Below, in pieces: positions 1-12,061 of a stretch of DNA of 64,000 nt (position 1 is its first letter; each line of letters opens with the position of its first letter). Source of the DNA: Owenia fusiformis (Eukaryota > Annelida > Polychaeta > Sabellida > Oweniidae); NCBI GenBank assembly GCA_903813345.2, contig CAIIXF020000012.1, forward strand, positions 33,494,572 through 33,558,571, given 5' to 3'. Position numbers and translations under genes: made by a program. Under the pieces are notes generated by a model. The model saw nothing but the letters and a program-made list of their open reading frames with translations. It ran no database searches and was not told where the DNA came from.

Positions 1-3000
1 AACATGGCATAAGGCATAAAGCAATGATTGAAATACGTAAACTCCGATCTCAGCTCACCAATGCAGGTATGGAAGGGTCATGTTGCTATGAATGATTGTA
101 GCATTTTTTGCTCACACAGTAAGCATATGGAATAACTCGGCATCTTTCTGTCCATCAGTCCATCCATCCATTCGTCCATCAGTCTGTTCTTCTGCCAACA
201 TAGGTGGTACAAATTAAAACTGCTTTTTGTATTAAGAAGTGTCTACATTCATTTTTATGTCACCATCAGAAACGGTGACATATTTTTATAGTCTCCAAGT
301 TTTTTGTACCCTGTGTTCGGCATTTGGCATTCAAAAGTCGGCAGATTTTACAGGGTTTGGGTTGACAGATTTGATTTATATTTTATAGGCTGGTATCTTA
401 TGTATAGGAAAACTCAATATGACTGCTTAATTCAAAATGTCCCCATTTTGTGTAAAAAAAATCTTTGATGACTCAAATACAAGTAGTCGCATTTAGTTCA
501 AATATGCTGATGCCTAAGGACATAGAAGATTCAAGATGGCTGCTTATTTTCATAATTGCTCCAAATTTGTGGGTTTTTGTTAACTAGGATACCAGGTATC
601 AGACATGGTCTAAACTTAAAAAGCTGATGTCTTGTAGAAATAGGATTTCTATCCACTCAATTCAAAATGGCTGACATTTTTCATAAAAAATATAATTTCC
701 AGTATTTGTACAACGTCAATTTTTTTATATATAACAGCCGGCTGATTCTTGTTGTAATTTTTGAAAGACCAAAATGGCACATTTAGGGTTTTTTGCCAAG
801 TAGCCTACCTAGTAAATAGGTAGAATAAGATCTGAAAATGGCAATAAGTAGGACGATATTAAGGGGTCTTTGAGGGTAGGTAGATTAAAATGTGACAATA
901 AAATGGCAATTAGATAGAATAAATCACAGAATCAAAGTCACTTATAACTCCATACATTTCTATTATAGTATATATAAATTTTGAAGTCATTTATCATCCC
1001 AATATGTTCCCCTCCATCATTGCCGTGGTAGATTTTCAAAAATTTACGGTAGATTTTACGGCCGTTCGCATGGAATGAGTTTAAAAAAAAATTTGCGGTA
1101 GATTTCAAAAAAAATACGGGAGATTTTTTTACGGGAAAAAAATGGTATTTTTTACGGTAGTTTGTCATTTTTTTACGGAAAAACGAAAAATTTACGGTAG
1201 ATTCCCGTAAAAATACGGTAGGTTGGCAGGTATGAAAATGGCACATTTAGGGTTTTTTGCCAAGTAGCCTACCTAGTAAATAGGTAGAATAAGATCTGAA
1301 AATGGCAATAAGTAGGACGATATTAAGGGGTCTTTGAGGATAGGTAGATTAAAATGTGACAATAAAATGGCAATTAGATAGAATAAATCACAGAATCAAA
1401 GTCACTTATAACTCCATACATTTCTATTATAGTATATATAAATTTTGAAGTCATTTATCATCCCAATATGTTCCCCTCCATCATAGCCCAAGCTCAAGTG
1501 TTTTCTGTATATTGTATGGGGCATTTTGTTTCATATTAGAATATGCAAGATACTCTTATTTAGGACAAACTTTCATGTCAATCTTTTTAAAAGAATAATA
1601 AGCATTGTCACCTGATCCAATTTTGTTTGGCCAGTGATACCATGTCACACAAGTAGCAATAGCAGGGCACTTAGCATTAGTACTATAAAAACCAAACAGA
1701 TTTGAAACGTGGCAGGCTTTATACCACCAAGCCCCTTTGCGACTAACAGCACAATTGCTGGGCCATTTATCATGATCATGGTCCTTTGTACTAAATGCCA
1801 TACCATTATGGTAAGCAAGAGAGTCCCCTGCAGTTCCACTATAACCTCCAATTGTCAATGTGTAGTTATCGTGTTCATCACTCACATCAAATATGGAGTA
1901 TTCAGCATACCTTGTTAGACTCTGTGGGGGCCACATGGTAAGTTCAACTCTGAGTTTGTAATAACCTTGATATAATAACCCGTGAAGGTTGTCCAGGCCA
2001 ATGAAATGTTCACCTACAGGGCTACCAAACCCTCTTTGGTACTCTGTCCAGCCTCTGTAGAAATCAACACTCCCATCAAAGCGCCTTGCCATGTAGACAC
2101 ACCCACCACTACAGTACACTCTGAATGCATTTTGTCCCTGTGGTTGGATTATTCTAGCACCAGTAAAGCTTGTGTCATCACTACAGTCATGAGGCAAAGG
2201 TTCTGAAAAACAATAAAGGCATCATATAGTTAAAGTTTGAAACTAAATTTTTTTCATGACTGCATGAAGAAATAATAATAAATATTTGGTGAATGACTTT
2301 ATACTCATGTCTGGTAATCAGTAGAAATGAATGGAGGGGGAGTAGCTAATTTTCGCTAGAAAGTTCAACAAATTTTGAAGATATTAGTATTATACAATTG
2401 CCATTGTTATCCCATCGAACGAAGTTCGGAGGGATATAGGGAACGCCTCCGTCCGTCCGTCCGTCCGTCCGGGCAATAACTCAAATACCGTTGGCCCGAT
2501 TTTATTCATATTTTGTACACATATACCCTATGGAGATAGAAGTTCTGCTCGAAAGCCGATTTTCAAAATGGCCGCTCATTAAAAAATGGCGGTCATTTTA
2601 GTGCCGATTTTACAGTAATTTAAGTGCAATATGTAAAACTGTAATAGCAATATGTTTTAAATGTAAAAAAATTATTTAGGACATTGGTAAAGCTAGAAAT
2701 ATAGATATTAAAGAAGCACATGGCAGCCATCTTGAAAAATGGCGGCCTTTACTCATTATTTTACGATTTTTGCTGTAACTCAAGAAGTAGTGGAGCGATT
2801 TTGTTCATATTTGGTATGTGAATACTATAAGCATGGCACACTGTCTAATGACACTTTTGGTAGGAGGCGGCCATTTTGAAAAATGGTGGCCATTTTGAAA
2901 AATGGCGGCCATTTTAACATATTTTACTATAACTCAAAAAGTAGTGGAGCGATTTTGTTCATATTTGGTTTGTGAATACTATAAGCATGGCACACTGTCT

Positions 3001-6000
3001 AATGACACTTTTGGTAGAAGGCGGCCATTTTGAAAAATGGCCGCCATTTTAACGTATTTTACTATAACTCGAAAAGTAGTGGAGCGATTTTGTTCATATT
3101 TGGTATGTGAATACTATAAGCATGGTACACGGTCTAATGACACTTTTGGTAGAAGGTGGCCATTTTGAAAAATGGCCACCATTTAAATGTATTTTACTCT
3201 GCCTTTACTCGTTGTTTTACGATTTTTGCTGTCACTCGAAAAGTAGTGGAGTGATTTTGTTCATATTTGGTATGTGAATACTATAAGCATGGCACACTGT
3301 CTAATGACATACTTTTGGTAGAAGGCGGGCCATTTTGAAAAATTTCCACCATTTTAAAGTACTTTACTACAACTCGAAAAGTAGTAGAGCAATTTTGTTC
3401 ATATTTGGTATGTGAATACTATAAAGAAAAAAAGCATATTACTTCTTCTGATGACAACTTGGCTAGTGAGCAACCATTTTGAAAATGGTGACCTTTCTTA
3501 TGTGTGTTATTTTATGATATTTGCTATATATTTCAAAAATGCCAGCCATTTCTGTTCGATGGGATTCGCTACGCCTTGGCGTTGCCGTTGTTCTGGTTGG
3601 TTTTGTAAAATACATTTCCATATGTTATATAATAAATAATCGAAAATTATTAGAATTGAACTGAGGGGGGGGGGTAACGGAGGGGGGAGTGAACGGAGGG
3701 GGAGTATTGGAGTAATTTGTCTATAAGTCATATGATAAGAGATGTAACTTGACTTTATTTCCAATAACTCCAAATGTACCTAATTTTCACTTTCAGAGTT
3801 GTAACATCAACTTATTACTGAGTTATCGAGTTCAGTTTTCAAATACACAAATCCGTGGAGATTTATTTCACCTTAAAGACATATTACTCCCCCCTCCACC
3901 CCCTCCCTCCTCCCCCTCTGTTTCATTTCAATTATTTTTTATCTAACATATGGAAAGTTATTTTGAAAAACCAGCAATGGCATTAATTTTGTGATGAAAA
4001 CATCACTTTTAGTATATATTACAGGTCGTGTAGGCAATTGTCGCTTGATTAACATCAAAAACATTGACATTTGCATATTGGTGATGTTGCACCTTTTCCA
4101 ATAGATCTTATATCTAAGAAGCCTCTCGGTTAAAAAAAATCACAGAAGACCTTACATATTTCCCCGTGTACTGCCCCTATTAATTTAGGAATGCAATTGT
4201 AAACTTTCTGTTGAAAAAAAAATCTTGCGGACTTATTGCATTTTCTAGCAAAGATCAACCACTCCCCCTCCGTTCATTTCTTCCGATCATTGGGTGTGAT
4301 ACTACTAGACTAAAAATTGAAACAATTTATATAATAGTAGTAAGCTGTCTTACCTTCTGATTTACATTTACAATTGTCCTGTATCCTTTTCATTAAGTGA
4401 TCTTTTATAAGAATTACATCAGCTTTCATCTCATCAACTTTATCATTTACTTCTTCCACTTTATCATTTACTTCTTCCACTTCATCATTTACTTCTTCCA
4501 CTTTATCATTTACTTCTTCTACTTTATCATTTACTTCTTTCACTTCATCATTTACTTCTTCCACTTTATCATTTACTTCTTCTACTTTATCATTTACCTT
4601 TTCCACTTTTTCATTTACTGCATTCATTTGTTCTTCATCTCTTGTGCAGCAGTTTTGTGTATCAGATTTTAGTTCACTAAGCTGTGTGCTCAAGCGTGTA
4701 TCAAGGTTGTCAATATGCGTTTTCTTGCAAATTACAGGCCTCTTAGCTTTTTTCTGTAAATGAACATCCCTAACGAGGAATACTATTAACAATACTTTCA
4801 GATACATGATTGTAGCAAGATGTGTGTTGATCAGAAATTGACGGTGCTCAGTTAAAGTTGATTTACCTGAGAATGAAAACATTATTTTTACTTTGCATGC
4901 GTCATTAATTTAGCTGCTTTGCATCAAGCAGATAATTACGTGCAATATCACTGTGATTTAAAGACATACTATGCCTTCCAGAGCACCTTATCTATTGAGA
5001 AAAAGGTTATGTGAAAAGTGTGCCATTTCACTTTTGACATGAACAAATTGGGGCCGGGTCATTTGAATGTCCGCCGAAAAAACATATTTAATTTAGTAAT
5101 GGCTTTACCCCCCCCCCCCCTTCCTCCCTTCTTCTAGCGAAGGTCAAAATGTTGATTTGTACGCAGTAAAAACAAGTCAAAATGTTGATTTAAATACAGT
5201 GTTCAAGTACAAGCCCAGTATACAATATCTGCTAGTGCAATAAACAACACATATCAAGTTCACTTACATATCTGATGTGGCTGATACCTTAATTGATAAC
5301 TTATTATGTACATTTGTTTCAACATCGGGTGTATGATCCCATTCTCACACATTTTCTATATGCCCCAGGTCCTCTGATTTTTTATTACTCTGGCAACCAT
5401 TTATAATTGAGTATTTCTGTTATACCAAATATTTTTGGTGGAGTTAATCTTCATTGCATATTGTACATTTTGTGACAATAACAATAAAAAAGTTGAAAAC
5501 ACCTTTATTATTACCTGCATACGAGATATGTATTTAAATATATGCTATCGTATCATAAGGATTTATCTCAACAAATATGCTAATTAACAAGGGTAGAGCA
5601 TGTCTTTAACAGTACATTATTTAATCGATTGATTTTGCCTCATCATATTTATATATGAGGTAATACATTGAACAATAATGTTTGAAAGTATTTTTCATCT
5701 CTGATCTTAGTATGTACATATCATTTATAAAACCCATCACAACTATTTATTGCTCATTTAAAAGTATTGAATATTGTTTGAAGTTTTGTATTAAGTAATT
5801 TTCACCTCATCTCCATATTGACATATAATGAATAACATAGCAACATTGTAACTATTTATTGCTCATTTAAAAGTATTGATCTTTTTGTTTTTCATCCTTG
5901 TTAGATACCTTTCTACTTTTCATTATTTTTCATGTTGCATATCGTGACATATTGTTATATTAGTCCATTTTTTGTAGATGGTGTTTGGTGTTCGGGGGTA

Positions 6001-9000
6001 TAATATGGCATCGGTAACAAATTCTAGCAACTTCCAATAACTTAACAACCTTCAAATTTTTACTGTGAACATATATAAACATGTCATGAGTTCCAACATA
6101 TTTCTGCCAATAGCTGTTACAATGACAACATATTGAAGAAAGAGCCATCTTTCTTCAGCTTGATTATTCAAATTTTCCAATTTTTACAAAAACATCTCAT
6201 CTGTAGCAATTATTACACCTTTGTAACCATTTGCAGGTAGCAATTGGCAATTTTTTGTTTGTTTTGCTATGACTCGAATAGTAATGGTTCAATTTTGTTG
6301 AAATTTTATATGTGAATTCTTTGAAGCATTTTTTCCAATGACATGGTTAGTAGATTTTTCAAAACTGATTGTCATTTGTTATTTTACATTTTCCGCTATT
6401 CTGAGAAAGTAATAGAATGATGTTGTTGACATTTTATATATGATTACTCAGATGAATACTACACTGTCTAATGAAAATTCGGCAAATAGATGACAATTTC
6501 AAAAAATGGCAGCCATGGTCTTCTTTCTTATGATTTTTGCTGTAACTCGCAATAAAAATAGTAGGATGATTTTGTTCATATTTGATGAACAAATTTTAAT
6601 AAAAGTTTGAGGTTCAGACTTGTTAACTCAAACACTGGTTGCTGGATCTGGTTCAAATTTCATATGCTGATGCTTTAGCGACATAGGACCTCTGCTCACA
6701 AGAACATTTTTAAGCTGGCTGCTTATTTGACATTGTCACCAATTGTCACGAAGAATATAATTTTTGGTAACTTAAATGCAAGTCAAGGATTTGGTTCAAA
6801 TTTTGTGGGCTAATGTCCCATGTAATGACACCTTTGCTCAAGAACAAAATGGCTGCTAAATGTAGAATGGCTACCTTTATATACAGGGTCCAAAACTTTT
6901 CAGGCTGATGTCCTATGGACATGAAACTCTTCCAAAAGGAATTTGGAAGATTTTGCCAAAGGTAGACAATATTAGTACAGTACTCTTCTACTTCCTGCTC
7001 ATTTGTATTATGAAATTATAAAATGATGGGATTTGCTACTACAGGGAATTGCTGTTTTCTAGTTATTTATCCTTATTGTAGTAAACTCAGTTCTACCAGC
7101 AGCTAATGTTATCATGGATCCAAAGATGGCACCCCCTAGTGAACTTCAGGCAAAACTTTTACGACAAATAATCTTGACAGGGCTTTCGGATCACATTGCA
7201 AGGTATTTATTTCACATTTAAGAAAAAATTACTTAATTTCAGTAATTCCTCAAAATACTCAGTTGCTAAATTAGTAAGTTAAAGATTTGAAGACTTAGTG
7301 TGAATTTAGAAATATTATGAAGAATAGAGCATGAACAAGGACCATGCACAATTAGAGTTGAGTCATGTTGTGTTTAATTTTACTGTTTTGTTGGCAAATA
7401 TTTCAGGAAGCTTCCTGAACCAAGTACTGGAACAAATGAAGAAAAGAAAAAGTTAAAGATGGCATATCAGGTTAGTCTCATGTATTCTGTATGTAGGCCT
7501 ATCATTATTAATTTATTGTAATGTTACTCATTATACGACTTGTCAAACAGGTCACATACAGGCTCATAGCCAGGATTTGCCAGGGGGGTCACTTTTTCAA
7601 AATTTTCGGGGGTTCACTTTTGACTACTTATAGCCCAAAAAAGATCAAATCACTTGGAAAGTGCTCAGAATGGTGAAAAACTGCATGATTTTGAAAGGAT
7701 TTTTAGCCAGGGGTGTTTGCTCACCCCCCCCCCCCCCTCTGGGTACGAGCCTGACACAACAGAATTGTATTATTGTTTTCCTCTTACTTGAGAAGACAAT
7801 AGAATGTTGTTTATAGTTTGAATATTTACAACAATATTTTCAATATCCAGACTTAAGATTTAGGCCATTTTATCTGCACATACTTGAGCCTGATTAAGAA
7901 GTGCTGATATTTCCTGATCTTTGATTCATAATGTGTATGTTCAATTAATTTGCAGTTCCATTTTTTTCTCATTCTCAAGTGTGTCCAAATCAGATATAAA
8001 GTGGGTACAAACCTATTTTAAAATACAAGTGGTCACTCGGCTCACTTGCTTTAATGCTCGGGAGATCACTGCTCCATGCTCAATGGCATTGTGATTGTAT
8101 AGATTTGCATAATTGTTTTAGAGTATACACCTAGAAGAGCCTGTCTATATACATCCAAATTCTGTGCTATACAAACAAAACCATGAATATGTCGTCTTCC
8201 AAGACATCACTGAAACATCGAAACTCTACATGAGAGGTGAGATCAGCTAAATTGTATTTTCATAACTGCATATGATAAATGGGACAAACTTTGGATGAGA
8301 TGACGAGGATAAAGATAGAGAAAAGGGAAACTTCCAGAGAGAGGGTGCTAAGAAGGAAGAAAAACATCCAACACCTGGCACCATGTCAAGCGTTTATATA
8401 CTAACACATACCTATTAGTACTCACAAACTTAATGGCAGATAACGAATAGAACTGAAATGATATATACATGTAATGAATATATAAACTCGTACATGCATA
8501 ATTATATAAACCTGAAAATCATTACAGTATTCTCCAATATTGTAGGTGTTTCCGTGATAAAAGCAGAGTGGCTGCCAGTGTTTGTGCCCCATGGTTGTAC
8601 ATTTTCTAAGCCTCTTGACTCACCTCCGCCAAGATACGATAGTTCATCAGGGAATGTTCTCGCACACATGACGAGTACATTTGGTAAGTTCCCTGATATT
8701 TGTATTGGTATCATCCATAATCTTTGAAAAATCTCTTCTCTCACAAGTGGTGACATATAGTTATCTTCTCCAACTTTTTTATGGATGATATTTGCTGTTT
8801 TGATGTTTCATTGGCAGCATTCGGTGGTTAGCTATTAGCATCTGTAACAAATTGCAGATGGTGACATTATGCATGTTAATGCCTTGTTAAACTTGCCTTT
8901 AAAGATGATGCTCTGAATGATAATAATGGTAAGTGAGACATTTTGCTTCATTGGTATAAGTTGTATGTTAATAGAGACACTTTATTACAGGGGTTCGTTG

Positions 9001-11057
9001 TTTGGAAATCCCTGCAGTTGAGCTGGAGTACCCAGAGTGTATAGACCGCGTCAAGTATTTTGCTAGGTTCCAATTGGTATATGTTGTATGTTAATAGAGA
9101 CACTTTATTACAGGGGTTCGTTGTTTGGAAATCCCTGCAGTTGAGCTGGAGTACCCAGAGTGTATAGACCGCGTCAAGTATTTTGCTAGGTTCCAATTGG
9201 TATATGTTGTATGTTAATAGAGACACTTTATTACAGGGGTCCGTTGTTGGGAAATCCCTGCAGTTGAGCTGGAGTACCCAGAGTGTATAGACCGCTTCAA
9301 GTATTTTGCTAGGTTCCCATTGGTATATGTTGTATGTTAATAGAGACACTTTATTACAGGGATTCGTTGTTGGGAAATCCCTGCAGTTGAGCTGGAGTAC
9401 CCAGAGTGTATAGACCGCGTCAAGTATTTCGCTAGGATCCCATTGGTATATGTTGTATGTTAATAGAGACACTTTATTACAGGGGTCCGTTGTTGGGAAA
9501 TCCCTGCAGTTGAGCTGGAGTACCCAGAGTGTATAGGCCGCGTCAAGTATTTTGCTAGGTTCCCATTGGTATATGTTGTATGTTAATAGAGACACTTTAT
9601 TACAGGGGTCCGTTGTTGGGAAATCCCTGCAGTTGAGCTGGAGTACCCAGAGTGTATAGGCCGCGTCAAGTTTTTTGCTAGGTTCCCATTGGTATATGTT
9701 GTATGTTAATAGAGACACTTTATTACAGGGATTCGTTGTTGGGAAATCCCTGCAGTTGAGCTTGAGTACCCAGAGTGCATAGACCGTGTCAAGTATTTCG
9801 CTAGGTTCCCATTGGTATATGTTGTATGTTAATAGAGACAAATTATTACAGGGGTCCGTTGTTGGGAAATCCCTGCAGTGGAACTTGAGTACCCAGAGTG
9901 CATAGACCGTGTCAAGTATTTCGCTAGGTTCCTTTTAGAGGGACTTGTATGTCCGAAGCTGAAGTGCTTCAGAGAGGATCTGCTGTCTGTGCCTGCCACC
10001 ATGAATAAGTCATGGGCCAAGTAAGTAATTATGTAGCACATATCTTTGAGATGCATTGACAAAATATAGCTACTTAAGCAATTCATTGTGTATATTTCGA
10101 TTTGCAATTTGTATTAGTCATATTCGTTTAAGACATGTGCCATAACACATAGAGAAAAACCTGTCTAATTCAAATGCCACTTGGAGTGAGCTGAAGTGAT
10201 CTGATTGGCTGGTGTTCACATTTTGAGTTTTTAACATGGAATTATGTAACAGTATATGGGATTGAAAAAAGTGTTTAAATTGACAGTTGTTCAGATGGAT
10301 TTACTGGTTTTACTGTAAACATTTGATGTTTATTTCTTTCAGATTGCAGCCACGTACAGAGAGTCTACTGAAAGAATTATTAACAGAACAAGTTGACTGC
10401 AAAACTAAACTGTTAAAGATCTGGGAAAGTCAACCTGCATGTAAGTCACTTGATTTTGTAGCTAATGATGTTAATACTTGATTGTGAATAAAGTGTTTTG
10501 TGAATGTTGGAAGCTAGGTACTGTACTATATAAAGAGACCAAAATCAAATAAAAAAAAGACTCAATTAGGTATAATGGGACACCAAGGACAATGCTACAC
10601 TTCTCTCCTAGTTAAGAAATGTGACTTTAGATTATAATTGGATACTTATACAAAAATGGGATGTATTAAACTTGACCCTAGACTATTTTAGTAAATGGCT
10701 ATTTTCCAATACAATATGTACTGAAGCATATGCTACATCTCTTCTAAATCTGTTGATACCTAACAAGGTATCAATGTAGGTTAGAATTTTATTTCACTTC
10801 TTTAATGTAACTAGACTAATTTGGCAACAGTTGTTTCTTGTATTTGATCTAAGCCTGATTGTCCGTTGTTTGGAAACATACATGGTACACCCCTTTTTAA
10901 TGGACTCACCTGAAATAAACACTAGTCAACATAGCTATTTTTTCGTACACTTCAAGAGGATCATTTTTTTTATATTTCAGATTTATTATCTGCCTACATG
11001 CAGTGGATCCCACAATCTCGGCATTTAGAACTAGAAGCCATGTGGCCACCATTATAG
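1..11057 (+). CDS. DHX37: DHX37-like DEAH-box RNA helicase, copy A, C-terminal exons (5' part lies outside the window)
   Basis: Eight exons follow consistent GT/AG phases: 1-66, 7082-7202, 7407-7470, 8122-8236, 8546-8683, 9852-10020, 10343-10440 and 10981-11057 (stop TAG 11055-11057). The joined product matches the C-terminus of DHX37 (Dhr1 in yeast), a nucleolar DEAH/RHA helicase of small-subunit ribosome assembly. Recognisable stretches are [83 protein letters not shown] and the final MQWIPQSRHLELEAMWPPL. This is the region after the helicase core (end of the helicase-associated and OB-type domains plus the C-terminal tail). No stop or frameshift was seen in these exons, so this may be the tail of the working gene. 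A whole FReD gene lies on the other strand in the 67-7081 intron. The identification rests on recalled family sequence, not a search. Confidence 0.85.
67..1555. other. Helicase intron A, 5' part: dispersed repeat and FReD1 3' flank
   Basis: No gene seen. It begins with a GTCCATC-type microsatellite (about 150-185). A dispersed repeat head follows (from about 271: GTGACATAT, then CTCCAAGTTTTTTGT, then CGGCATTTGGCATT), and then modules that each contain an ATGGCTG-type phrase (about 420-720). Nearly the same sequence follows the equivalent exon in units B (from 20140), C (from 32110) and D (from 58782), so it belongs to the ancestral duplicated unit. A 250-bp direct duplication specific to copy A sits at 773-1485. 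The FReD1 stop codon follows at 1556. Confidence 0.6.
773..1485. repeat. 250-bp direct duplication flanking a TACGGTAGATT-rich spacer
   Basis: Bases about 773-1021 and 1237-1484 are near-identical direct copies (both begin AAATGGCACATTTAGGG and end at TTCCCCTCCATCAT). Between them lie about 215 bp rich in repeated TTTACGGTAGATTTT-like phrases. The other three units have only one copy of the 250-bp block and no spacer. Confidence 0.8.
1556..2202 (-). CDS. FReD1 exon 2: fibrinogen-related domain of a secreted lectin-like protein
   Basis: This last exon of gene FReD1 encodes a complete fibrinogen-like C-terminal domain of about 213 residues, as found in ficolins, tenascins, tachylectin 5 and mollusc FREPs. 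These are extracellular recognition proteins that often bind acetylated sugars on microbes. Visible hallmarks are MARRFDGSVDFYRGW, GFGSPVGEHFIGLDNLHGL, YKLRVELTMW, LTIGGYSGTAGDSL, YHNGMAFSTKDHDHDKW (acidic calcium-site loop followed by the NCAV cysteine) and a C-terminal SFKKIDMKVCPK. The splice acceptor AG is at 2204-2203 on the minus strand. It completes a phase-1 codon from exon 1, and the joined frame is 1101 nt (366 residues). The ATG in the PHDCSDD region is internal, not the start. The ligand is unknown. Confidence 0.93.
2323..4277. repeat. Inverted-repeat element in the FReD1 intron
   Basis: Arms of about 40-50 bp (left 2323-2367, right about 4233-4277) share ATGAAYGGAGGGGGAGT and then GCTAGAAA in inverted orientation. 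Inside are a G-rich run (about 3663-3710) and a C-rich run (about 3889-3918) that could pair. The same pair of arms occurs in the introns of FReD2, FReD3 and FReD4, so the element predates the unit duplication. Copy A is longer because it carries the insertion at about 2409-3588. Confidence 0.65.
2409..3588. mobile_element. Modular repeat insertion specific to copy A
   Basis: Units B, C and D read directly from CATTGTT into GGTTTTGTAAAATACATT here. Unit A has about 1.18 kb inserted. Its ends carry inverted TCCCATCGAAC (left about 2412-2422; right as GTTCGATGGGA about 3555-3565). Flanking TTGCCATTGTT and TTGCCGTTGTT may be an imperfect 11-bp target duplication. The interior has a CCGT microsatellite (about 2450-2470) and at least five modules of 135-167 bp, each with AGTAGTGGAGCGATTTTGTT and an ATGGCGGCCATTTTG phrase. 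No coding capacity was seen. Confidence 0.65.
4354..4807 (-). CDS. FReD1 exon 1: signal peptide and nine-heptad coiled coil
   Basis: This first coding exon starts at ATG 4807-4805 (MYLKVLLIVFLV, a short secretory signal peptide). An upstream in-frame ATG at 4882 would place 25 hydrophilic residues before the signal, so I prefer the inner one. After the signal come a basic segment with one Cys, a NCCTRDEE cysteine pair, and nine heptads of the type VEEVNDK with Val at both core positions. The exon ends in QDNCKCKSE with donor GT at 4353-4352. Valine in both core positions, with cysteines at each end, suggests a disulfide-linked parallel oligomer, probably a trimer, presenting the FReD heads as in ficolins. 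The heptad block is DNA-repetitive (21-bp units), which explains a spurious open frame on the opposite strand. Confidence 0.88.
4883..7081. other. Helicase intron A, 3' part: FReD1 upstream region and older modular repeat
   Basis: No gene seen. Bases 4883-5150 are the FReD1 5' flank (minus strand) with a C-run at about 5108-5120. I could not identify a TATA box or start site with confidence. From about 5946 to 7062 lies an older copy of the modular repeat family. It has a GTGACATATTGTTATATT head, modules with TGCTGTAACTCG and GATTTTGTTCATATTTG, and the tail GATGGGATTTGCTACT next to the 7082 exon acceptor. Units B, C and D match it closely. Confidence 0.55.
8960..9860 (+). repeat. 123-bp tandem array duplicating an intron-exon junction (8 copies)
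   Basis: The splice acceptor and first part of the helicase exon that starts at 9852 are repeated with an exact 123-bp period. Acceptor AGs end at 8990, 9113, 9236, 9359, 9482, 9605, 9728 and 9851. Each unit contains TTTATTACAG, the start of the exon as far as KYFARF, and then intron sequence TTGGTATATGTTGTATG. Upstream copies run into a stop (TTAATAG) and lack a donor, so only the last acceptor gives a working exon. The period is a multiple of three, which keeps a long meaningless frame open on the minus strand (8948-9841). Unit B has one exon plus a partial relic (27188-27240); unit C has one. Confidence 0.92.
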
Positions 11058-11720
11058 GACTGACAGTGTTGCTATGACAACACAGTTTATGCATTGGGTC
11101 CCTCAATCTCGGCACTTAGAAATAGAAGCCATGTGGCCACCATTATAGGACTGACAGTGTTGCTATGACAACACAGTTTATGCATTGGGTCCCTCAATCT
11201 CGGCACTTAGAACTAGAAGCCATGATGCCACCATTATAGAACTGACAGTGTTGCGATGGCAACACAGTTTATGCAGCATATCTCACAATCTCGTCACTTA
11301 CTAGAAGCCATGTGGCCACCGTTATATGACTGACAGTGTCACTATGGCAACAAAGTTTATGCAGCGGATCGTACAATTTCGGCACTTAGAACTAGAAGCC
11401 ATGTGGCCACCAATCACTATAGGACTGAAAGTGTCACTATGGCAACACGGTTTATGCAGTAGATCCCTCAATCTCGGCAGTTAGAACTAGAAGCAGTGTG
11501 GCCACCATTATGGGACTGACAGTATTGCTATGGCAACATGTTTTTTGCAGTGGCAAAATCTCGGCACTTAAAACTAGAACAAGGTGGTCATCAATATAGA
11601 CAAGTGGCAGTGTTGCTATGGCAACACTGTTTTTACAGTGGATCCTACAATTATGGCACTTAAAACTAGAAGCCATATGGTCAACGAAATAGGACTGGCA
11701 GTATTGCTATGGAAACACAG
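10981..11720 (+). repeat. About 91-bp tandem array of the helicase terminal exon end, copy A
   Basis: The last exon's 3' end (ATCTCGGCA...TTAGAACTAGAAGCC), its stop codon and about 35 bp of 3' flank (CTGACAGTGTTGCTATG) are repeated about eight times. The CTCGGCA phrase recurs at 11017, 11108, 11199 and 11290, a 91-bp period, with growing divergence to about 11720. The first copy is the real exon; later copies would lie in the 3' UTR. Confidence 0.88.
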
Positions 11721-12061
11721 TTTAAAACATTGTAAATAATGTTGAATGACAGGCAGTGGTTATGATTGGGTGTTGCATGTACATACTAGGCATACTAGGA
11801 AAAATTATTTGAATATGAAATGAGAAATTATTAAAAACAAATTAATGTTTCATTTGTGTTATGTAACTGTATATTAATTTTAATACTTCATACCAATCGA
11901 ACTCCTATATTTGGTAACTTAATGCCTGTCAGTTTGTCAACTAAAAATCTTCATGTTCTCATTTTCTGTCAACATGTACCAATGTTTCTTTTCATCAGAC
12001 ACTAGGATTTATATCAAAACAAAAGTGGTAATTCCATGTCACTGTTATAACTCCATGTATT

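Noticed and set aside
4310-4882. FReD1 start at the upstream ATG (4882)
   Set aside because: It would add hydrophilic residues before the signal peptide; the start at MYLK is shared by all four copies, whereas FReD2 lacks the upstream in-frame ATG.
8948-9841. 297-codon open frame on the minus strand with a 41-residue repeat
   Set aside because: It is the antisense of the 123-bp exon array; the period is a multiple of three, so any frame without a stop in one unit stays open. No promoter, splice or family evidence.
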